Source of the DNA: Populus alba
Taxonomy: Eukaryota; Streptophyta; Magnoliopsida; Malpighiales; Salicaceae
Direction: 5' to 3'
DNA: 64,000 bases
Assembly (NCBI RefSeq): GCF_005239225.2
Contig: NC_133284.1
Coordinates: 47,648,697-47,712,696, forward strand
Below the pieces are notes generated by a model. That model did not search any database and was not told the origin of the DNA. It saw nothing but the letters and a program-made list of their open reading frames with translations. The position numbers and the translations under genes are program-made. Positions 55,346 through 64,000 of the stretch are shown piece by piece (position 1 is the stretch's first letter; the number at the start of each line of letters is the position of its first letter).

Positions 55346-58300
55346 TCAATCTTTGTATACAGGATCACTCAATTCAGTAGAGTCATTTTCAACTGAAAAA
55401 TTGTCAAAATAAACTTTCAACCGATGCCCATTTACCTTGAAAACATTGCCATTCTTTGGATTCTCGATATCACAGGCCCCATATGGATACACATGTTTCA
55501 CAATAAAAGGACCGCTCCATCTTGATCTTAGTTTTCCAGGAAATAAATGGAGTCGAGAATTATAAAGCAAGACTTTTTGACCAACATTGAATGTTTTTCT
55601 CAGTATTTTCTTGTCATGAAACTCTTTGAGTCTTGCTTTATGAATTCTTGAATTTTCATATACATCATTTCTAATTTCCTCAAGCTCATTTATTTGCAAT
55701 TTTTCGCAGCTGACTAGCATCATCAATGTTTGAATTGAAAGCTTTAATAGCCCAATAAGCTTTTATGTTCAATTTTCACAGGCAAGTGACAAGGTTTTCC
55801 ATAGACTAGTCTATAAGGTGACATACCTAATGATGTTTTATATGCAGTTCGATAAGCCCAAAGTGCATCATTAAGTCTTAAAGACCAGTCTTTCCGATTA
55901 GGGTTCACCGTTTTCTCCAAGATCTGTTTGATCTCCCTATTAGCAAGCTCTACTTGTCCACTTGTCTGAGGGTGATAAGGGGTGGCAACTTTGTGTGTGT
56001 GATTCCATATTTCTTCATTAAAGAAGCAAATGGTTTGTTGCAGAAATGTGTTCCACCATCACTTATTATGGCTCGAGGAATTTCCAAATCGACTCAAAAT
56101 ATTGTCTTTCAAAAACTTTATCACTGTTTTGTGATCATTGTTTCGACTTGGAATTGCCTCTATCCATTTTGAAACATAATCTACTGCGACTAATATGTAC
56201 ACGAAACCAAATGATGGAGGAAATGGACCCATGAAATCTATACCCAACAATCAAAGATCTCAATGACAAGAATAGGATTTAAAGGCATCATGTGATGTTT
56301 TTGAAATAGATCCCAATTTTTTGACAATTTTCACAAGTCTTGCAGAATGCATGTGAGTCTTTGAACATGGTGGGCCAATAAAAATCCACTTTGTAAGATT
56401 TTTGCAGTTGTCTTTCTTGATGAGAAATGACCCCCACATGCCTCAGAATGACAAAATTTAATGACACTACTTACCTCATTGTCAGGAATGCATCTTCGAA
56501 ATATTTGATCAGGACAATATTTGAATAAATAAGGGTCATCCCAATAAAAGTTCTTCACTTCGTTCAAGAACTTTCTTTGTCTTGGGTACTCCAATGAGCT
56601 GGCAATTGTCCTGAAATAAAAAAAATTAACAATATTAGCAAACCAAGGCATCGTAGAAACGGAAAATAAAGATTCATCGGGAAAGTAGTCATCGATTGGT
56701 TGTGATGTCAGATTTCGAATCTGTTGGTCAATCTTGACAATGATCTGCAACAACATTTTCGGTGCCTTTCTTGTCTTTGATTGTGATATCAAATTCTTGA
56801 AGTAACAAAATCCACCGCACCAATCTAGCCTTAGAATTTTCTTTCTTAGAAAGAAGATATTTCAATGCTGCATGATGCACTAAAAAACAACAACAGGTGA
56901 GGCCAACAAGATAAGATCTGAATTTATCACAAGCAAATACTACTGCAAGTAATTCTTTTTCAGTGGTGGTGTAATTCATTTGAGCATTATTTAAAGTTTT
57001 ACTTGCATAGTAAATCACATAAGGTTTCTTATCTTTTCTTTGTCCCAAGACAGCACCCACGGCATAATCACTAGCGTCACACATTATTTCAAAAGGTAAT
57101 GACCAATCAGGAGGTTGAATGACAGGAGCAGAAAGTAAGCAAGTTTTTAAGTTTAACAAAGGCTTCTTCACAATGTTCAGTCCATTCAAAAATATTATCC
57201 TTTGTTAGAAGGTTACTCAAGGCTTAGATATTACACTAAAATCTTTGATGAACCTTCTGTAAAAACCAGCATGTCCTAAGAATGATCTAACATCTTTAAC
57301 AGATTTTGGTGTTGGTAAGTTGGCAATTAACTCGATTTTAGATTTGTCAACCTCAATTCCTTTCGATGAAAACAATGTGACCAAGTACAATGCCGTTTGT
57401 TACCATAAAGTGACATTTTTCCCAATTCAATACAAGATTCTTCTCTTTACACCTGCTCAAAACCTTTTCTAAGTTAGTCAAACAATCATCAAATGAATCA
57501 CCAAAAAACAGAAAAATCATCCATAAAAATTTCAAGAAAACGTTCAACCATATCACTGAATATGCTAAGCATGCATCTTTGAAACGTGGCTGGTGCATTA
57601 CATAACCCAAAAGGCATCCTTCGATATGCAAAAGTACCAAAATGGACATGTGAAAGTAGTCTTCTCTTGATCTTCCAATGCAATTTCAATTTTGATTGTA
57701 ACCTGAATAGCCATCTAGGAAACAATAAAATTCATGACCTGCAACTCTTTTCTAGGATTTGGTCCATGAAAGGTAAAGGGAAATGATCTTTTCTAGTCAT
57801 TGAATTAAGTTTCCTATAGTCAATGCACATGCGCCAACCAGTAACAGTCCTAGTTGGAATTAACTCATTTTTCTCATTCGTTATCACAGTGACTCCAGAC
57901 TTTTTGGGTACAACTTGGGTAGGACTTACCCATTTGCTGTCAGAAATAGGATAAATGATTCCATTATCTAGAAGCTTAATGACTTCATTTTTCACTACTT
58001 CTTTCATATTAGGATTAAGCCTTCGTTGCATTTCTCTAGAGGGTTTAACATTTTCCTCCAAATAAATCCTATGTGTGCAAATCAAAGGGCTAATTCCTTT
58101 TATGTCAGCTATGGTCCATCCTAATGCATTTTTGTGCATTTTCAAAATCTGTAATAACTTATCTTCTTGATGTGCATTAAGTTTGGAAAGAGATTATTAC
58201 CGGAAAAGTTTCATTTTCTCCCAAAAATGAGTATTTGAGATTAAATGGTAACGGCTTCAATTCAGGTTTTGGTGGTTGAACACTTGAAGGTATGGGCTCA

Positions 58301-58460
58301 ATTGATCGTGGTGGCAATTCTTCAATTTGTGGTCTCCAATTGCATGCCTTTGATTCTTCCTGAAAGTAGACCATTTGCAAATCATCAGATTCATCAATCT
58401 CAGTTTCACTAGAAGTGGTTTGAAATTGATCATGAACTAATTTTTCAATAAAGTCCACTT
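55346..58460 (-). pseudogene. RT-RNase H-integrase, broken, copy 3
   Basis: Aligns over its whole length to 44038-47130, but the frame is broken into about eight pieces (for example 58177-58458, 57732-58145, 57498-57725, 56728-57189, 56331-56792, 56059-56250, 55346-55726). Most breaks are single-base gains in homopolymers (GAATTTCC near 56080, ATTTTTCGC near 55700) or a GT gain (TTGTGTGTGTGATT near 55992). The pattern suits sequencing error at least as well as decay. Confidence 0.85.
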
Positions 58461-58574
58461 CCTGTAAATCATTATCATCTCCAGGTTACTTGTAAATGTT
58501 GAAAATATTCATCTCCAATGTCATGTTTCCAAATGATAGCTTCATCAGTCCATTCCTACAATTAATCAATGCAT

Positions 58575-59487
58575 TTATCGACTAAAATCTACAAAATCTA
58601 CAGGGTAAATGAATTTATCGACTTGTACTAACACATCTTCAACTATTCCTCTAGGCACTTTTACAGATCTATCAGCAAGTAAAAGAGTTATAGAGGTTGG
58701 TTTTAACTCACCTAGATTGAGACTTTGAAAGACTGAATATGGAAGTAAATTCACACTAGCTCCAAGATCAAGTAAGGCTCTTTCAATTTTATGTTCTCCA
58801 ATAAAGCAAGAAATTGTAGGACAACCAGGGTCTTTATATTTCAAAGCATTATTGTTTTGAAGAATGGCACTTACTTGTTCGGCTAAAAAGGCTTTCTTTT
58901 TCACATTCAGTTTTCTCTTCACGGTGCACAGATCTTTCAAAAATTTAGCATAGGAAGGAACCTGTTTAATAACATCCAACAAAGGTATATTGATCCTTAC
59001 CTGTTTGAAAGTTTCAAAGATTTCAGAGTTGTGATTGACTTTCCTTTGTTTGGTCATGGCATGAGGAAATGGAAGTGCTGGCGGGGAATAATCCTTCTCT
59101 TTGCAATGTTCAGGTTCAACCCATTCCTTACCCTCAGAGATAGACTCATCATCTTTCTCACAAGGTTCAAGAATGGGTTTTTCAATAACCTTACCACTAC
59201 GAAGAGTGATGACTGATTTGACTTGATCCATGTGTTGGCTTCCAGAACTACTCGCATTTGCATTGTATTGCCCCTTTGGATTTTGTTGTGGTTGAGATGG
59301 AAACTTACCTTTCTCTTGGAAACTGAGAGCAGATGTTAATTTTGCAAGAGCATCTTTAAAATCTGTCATGCTTTGAGCAAGTTGAGTGTTGATTGTCTCC
59401 TGCTTTTCAATGAATGCATGCAATGTTTCCTCAAAATTTCTTCTAGGAGGTGGAGCATAAGGAGGTGCATATCCATGAGAATTTTGA
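58575..59487 (-). pseudogene. Gag C-terminus and protease, truncated, copy 3
   Basis: Matches copy 2 from NSHGYAPPYAPPPRRN to VDFSR, including the protease flap deletion. The N-terminal half of gag is absent because the sequence switches at 59487 to the 38532-type flank. Confidence 0.85.
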
Positions 59488-61080
59488 ATCTTCTCAATTA
59501 AGCCCAAATCAAGCTCCCAAACTTAATTTTTCACCAATTAAGCCCAAAATAAATTAATTTGACCAATTTAAAGTATAATTAAGTCCTTATACTTAATTAT
59601 ATCCTTCAATTAGACCTAAATTAATTCTTCAACATAATTAAAATTCAATTTGGCTCATGATTAAATCAAATTGTCATATTAAAAATTTAATTATATCCTT
59701 GAACTTAATTGTTATGCAAATTATCCAATAATCATTTTAATTTGACCTTGAATTTGCCGTTTCTCTCTATTTTGGGGCATAATGGGGTACAATTAGGTCT
59801 TTAATTTTCTTCAAAAAATTACAGCTTGATTTTTTTATATTTTTGTAGTCCTCCTTGATCTGTTTTCTCCACATTACTAGTCTTTATTTTATTATTTTAT
59901 TTTTATTTTTTAAAAATGAATTTTGAAGAATAACCTAAAATTGGGTTATGACACTTCAATCTGCATCTTCACATGTAGCAAACCAGTCGCCTCCCTCTCC
60001 CACCCAACCTTCAATCTTGTCACACCAGAGAGGTTATTAAACTAAAAACTAAACATAATGTGTGCATTCAGTCTATGCTTTTGATTCATGTTTTTCATTC
60101 TTTATATTTTTTCCTATCGTTTATGTGTCTGTCATCATTCTTAACTTCTTGTTGTTTGTTGTTTAGGTAGATTGTGTAGCACCCTCAGGCCTCAACAATA
60201 GTCTAATCACCTTTTTTTTAGTAAGATTTCTCTCACTATTATTTATTTCTTTAACATACATTTATGATTTCTAGATGGATGGAAAAAACAGTATTTTTTT
60301 TCTTTGAAACCATTGTTGTCTTCAATTTAAGTGGTTCATTTACTAAGGAATTAAACTTTATATTAATTAGGTTTAGAAACCCAATTTATTGATTTGAAGT
60401 TCAATGTTACCCTGAAACTAGTTTTGGATATTGATGGCATTTTTAATTGAGCCTAACTCATAAGGATATAGTAACCAATATTTTCTGAGGTTACTTGAGA
60501 AGCAAAGGGAAGTTTGTGAGAATAGAAATTTGGGTCTTTCTCTACCATTGTTATTGGCTGTTATTGTTTCTAAAGTAATAATGCTTCATAAAATCATATG
60601 CTAATAACAAATAATTTTATTTACCAATGAGATTAATGATTAAGTTACATTACAAGTTTGAGATTTATTAATTTATTTTGAATGCATGAAATGTCAATAT
60701 GTTGTCTCTCTTTATTCCTTCCCTTGTGATGTATACTTGTTGAAGAATGAACTATGCTAGTTTAGCTTAGATTGAGAAATTGGAATTACAAAGAACAAAA
60801 GATTTTAAAATACAAATAAAAGAGGTTTTTCCTTTATATTGAATTTTTTAGAAGGAAAAAAAAGCCTTTTTATTGTTTTTAAAATGTTTTAATCAGAAAA
60901 TTCTAGAAATTTTAATCTTGCCAATCATGTAATATAATGGGTTTTTCAATGTTGAATTGAATTATAGGTGGGTTGTATGGTCGATTTTCCTATATGCCTA
61001 GTAGTCAATTTGATATTGTGTTGGCTTCCTTCTTTTAGTTTGTAATTCATGACGTAACTAGGATGTCTTATCAATTTATA
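59487..61080. repeat. Second copy of the 38532-40118 flank
   Basis: Includes the last ~470 bp of the solo LTR, its CTTCA, the CT-rich tract and the AT-rich flank, all in the same order and orientation as 38532-40118 with a few small indels and substitutions. It is joined to gag at a two-base AA overlap and leads into an LTR at the same junction (ATTTATA then TGACA). Confidence 0.92.
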
Positions 61081-62832
61081 TGACACGACCAAAAGCTTGA
61101 TGTCTTTTCTCAAGTGCAGGAGTGTCGAAGTAATAAATAACCCGGCAAGACCGGGGTCGAACCACAGAGAGGTTAATTGTATAAATTATAAATAACAATA
61201 CAACAACAACAACAATAACAATAACAATAACAATAATAATAATTATAATACTCAGTACGTGGCGTTGTTACACCTGGGAATGATCCAAAAGATCGGGTCA
61301 CAGGTTTTCAGTCTATATACTGAGTTTATGAAAAGATCAAAGGGATATATTACAGAATGTAAATAACAACAACAACAATAATAATAAAAATAACAGTAGT
61401 AGTAGTAGTAGTAGTAATAGAAGTAGATGAAGAAATTAATGAGAACTTTGAGTTGGAAGATTAATGTAAGGATTAAACAATGATAAAAACAAATGTCAAG
61501 GTTAGAGGATCCACTAATGGTACTTCAAACAAATATAATATAAACTCTTATTACTCAATTGGAAACCACACATAAAGGAGGTTCCAATCAGATTATAAAT
61601 TGTTAACATGATTACATTAGTTATCTTATTCGAATAAAGCTAATACTTGTAAATGTTGGCAGGCATTCATGATTATAACTTATGTTAACAACAAATCAAG
61701 TCCCTTTCATAGCTCAGGTGTCGGTTATACCATACAGTATGGGCTATGAAAGTACCAAGTATTTGTTGTACCAAGTGTTATACAACATAAATCTAGATTA
61801 ACCATTTAACAAGCAAAGTATTAAAAGTGAACAAGATAACAAATATAAAACATGTTAGTATCCAACGTTAAGGTCCATGTTAAGTTTATATATTATACTT
61901 ATTCTTACACCATTAGTGTACCCTTTTCACCTTGACATAATTAACTTAGCTAAACATAATGAAAGAAAGAAACATAAATAGACAAGATAAGAACATAAAT
62001 GAGAAAGAAGTTAACTAAGTAAAAAGAAAGGAAATGAAGTGCATAAACTTGATATTAATGAAAGAAAAACATAAGCAATACAAAGAGAGAAAGCAAGAGC
62101 ATGATCTTGATCTGGAAACCAAGATGCCTCAATACATGGTAAGTGCCTCCTTTTATAGGCCAAAATTTGGAACTATTGATTTGTTAATTAATTGATGAGT
62201 GGGTGGCCACATCTTGACTTTGTGACAATCCTTATCTTCTTGTCTGAACAAGACGTCATTGCTAACATCATAATTTGCCTAGAATCCTCAGGAATGTTCT
62301 AGGAAATTGTCTCAGCTTTCCAACAAAAAAAAGATGAGGTCATTTGGACTTCTAGAACTCAATATATGGGCTAAACACTAAATAGTGTCTGGGCTGTAGG
62401 ACAGCTTCGTATTTCTTCGTTGTTCCTTCAGTTTGGACTTCAAAACGGCCTTTTTAAATCTTGGGCTCCTCATGAAAGTTGTAGGCCTTTGTCTTACCTT
62501 TCCATCCATATAAAATAGACATAAATCCGAGATCTAGAGCTCCAGATATGATCCAATTACCGAGCAATGTTCCGGTTTGGACTACACCGGCATCTCTTTT
62601 CTAAGTTTGGCCATCTCTTTGTCCTTTCACTTTCAATACTTAAACTCATCAATCAATCCTTTTATTTATGTGATAGGCCTGCATTTAAGATGAGCATTTA
62701 CCATAAATTAAGGTATCTTATAGTATCAAACTTGTTATTATAAAACATGCTTTAGTTAAGGAGTTATTGATACTTCAAGTGCAAAATGATGATATAAAAC
62801 CTTGATAAACATGCACTTTTAAGTACTAATCA
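61081..62832 (-). repeat. LTR of Athila-type copy 4
   Basis: Full-length 1,752-bp LTR, TGACACGACC to TAATCA, of the longer subtype. The TATA box (TTTTATA) is at 62151-62157. The left junction is identical to that of copy 2 (40119). Confidence 0.92.
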
Positions 62833-64000
62833 CGTCCCCCAACCAGCTTATTACTAGTCCCTAGTAATCTAAAACGTTAAAATAGAGAAACAATTTGCAA
62901 GTATCACAAAGCAAGGCATTCATCATTCAACTTCTATTAATCTATCCAGATAAACAAACTCTCAGTAAATTTATATTACTGCTTCATACTTCTTAAACAA
63001 GATATTAATAAACCTTCTTTTTATGTGCTCAATATATGAAAACATAGATGATGGGGCTTTTGTTGGAAGAAAACAATATTATGTTCAAATGTTTAAGGTG
63101 AACTTCCTTGGGTTGGGATTATTATTATTATTACTCTTTTTTTTTTCTCTTTTTTTTTTCTTTTTTTTTTCTCTTTTTTTTTAATTTTATTTATATACAC
63201 ATACAACTTAAAACATAATGTATATTTAACCCATGTAACGAGTTTTAGGCTAATGACTCCCAGACCAGTTGGTCTTAGGGCATTAGGTGTTGAGACACCC
63301 CTACGAGCTTAACAACTCGGGTTGTAGATACTGATACGTAGATAGTGCAATGTTTGATTCCTTTAAGCTTTTCTCCTTAACCCATGTAACAAGCTTTGGG
63401 CCAATAACTCCCAAGTCAATTGAATTTAGGGTATTAGGTGTTAAAACACCCCTTCGGGCTTAATTGCTTAGGTTAGGGAGGCTACGAAACCAAACTTATC
63501 TACGTTTTTATTATCATCAATATTATCATCTTTTTTTTTTTTTTTTTTTGCAAATTATATACTAACCCTTACCCTTAGTTGTTACCTTCAACAAAAGAAC
63601 ATAAATAATGTAATAATCCAATGTGCAACCCACAATCATATGTTAAAGTGTGTGTGAAAATGAAGGTTTAATAATACTTGTTAAATGAGTATATGAGCAG
63701 AATCAAGTGATAACAATGCGAGAGTTTGTAAACCTGAATATTTCAAGAAGTATTCTAATAGGCCTTGTTATGAATATTGCAAATAACCATTAGAAAATTT
63801 TTTACTAAGATGCGTCTCAAGAATAATTCCTCTTTACTCTGCCATCCTAGTAATAACAGTTTTGCCAAATGGTTTTTTTAAAAACAAAAACAGTTAGTTG
63901 GTTAGTTTCTTTTTTTTTTCTTTTTTTAAACTACTACCCTCTCCCCCCAACCAAAACGAGACATTGTCCTCAATGTCCTAAGGTAGAAAGATAGAGTATA
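62833..64000 (-). mobile_element. 3' internal region of Athila-type copy 4, cut by window end
   Basis: PPT-like CGTCCCCCAACC, then the part deleted from copy 2, then both hairpin modules. The module with AAGTCA has TGAATT here, so one stem position is broken. It ends before LOG. Its LOG and pol genes must lie beyond the window if the copy is complete. Confidence 0.85.

Larger units (their letters stand above)
51265..59487 (-). mobile_element. Athila-type copy 3, truncated in gag and broken by many indels
   Basis: The internal region has the same layout as copy 2 and shares its diagnostic lesions (LOG TGA, protease deletion VDFSR). It has many extra one-base insertions, an N gap with duplicated flanks, and an abrupt end inside gag where sequence identical to 38532 onwards begins. 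It has no 5' LTR or PBS. Confidence 0.8.

Overview
The window is transposable-element-rich plant nuclear DNA. The lineages present (Ty3/gypsy Athila-type and Ogre/Tat-type, and Ty1/copia), a CC-NBS-LRR resistance-gene relic and AT-rich spacers point to an angiosperm, most likely a eudicot. The family cannot be fixed from the sequence. I see no intact conventional host gene, rRNA, tRNA or CRISPR. The 500-N gap and indel-rich neighbourhood show that this is a draft assembly.

Layout. 1-3671: decayed Ty1/copia element (+). 3672-25864: Ogre/Tat-type element (-), with its 3' LTR at 3672-7375, a 66-bp hairpin tandem array, integrase, RNase H, RT, ORF1, PBS and a truncated 5' LTR. It is split by a complete young Athila-type element at 9716-18947 (+, TSD GACTA, nearly identical LTRs). 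25865 to about 31505: remnant of another gypsy element in which gag is joined to the integrase tail, itself split by a 2.95-kb LTR-like insertion at 26608-29558. About 31532-32854: NLR pseudogene (-). 33110-36250: AT-rich, nothing recognised. 36253-38998: solo LTR (TSD CTTCA). 39004-40118: unassigned flank. 40119-51264: second Athila-family copy (-). 51265-59487: third, broken copy with the N gap. 59487-61080: a second copy of 38532-40118. 61081-64000: start of a fourth copy.

The main discovery candidate is the Athila-family element itself. Between pol and the 3' LTR, where Athila relatives carry an env-like gene, it has two non-retroviral genes. The first is a 182-aa basic, cysteine-rich protein that resembles, by motif layout, the nucleic-acid-binding proteins of Betaflexiviridae (carlavirus type). 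The second is an intronless 217-aa LOG-family protein (cytokinin riboside 5'-monophosphate phosphoribohydrolase) with its PGGxGTxxE motif. The pair recurs in the same order in at least three copies, so it is a stable part of the family. The youngest copy (9716-18947) keeps both ORFs open but has lost RT, RNase H and the integrase core through deletions that leave one long gag-protease frame open. It was probably mobilised in trans. The older copy at 40119-49474 keeps an intact RT-RNase H-integrase frame but has broken gag, protease, LOG and accessory ORFs.

Several non-coding structures also stand out. There is a tandem pair of hairpins with fully compensated stem changes in the Athila-family 3' region, a 15-unit array of identical-stem hairpins in the Ogre-type element, and a modular array of hairpins with unrelated stems in the 26608-29558 insertion. 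The right third of the window (49.5-61 kb) shows duplicated sequence around a gap and homopolymer-type indels, and part of its arrangement may be an assembly artefact.
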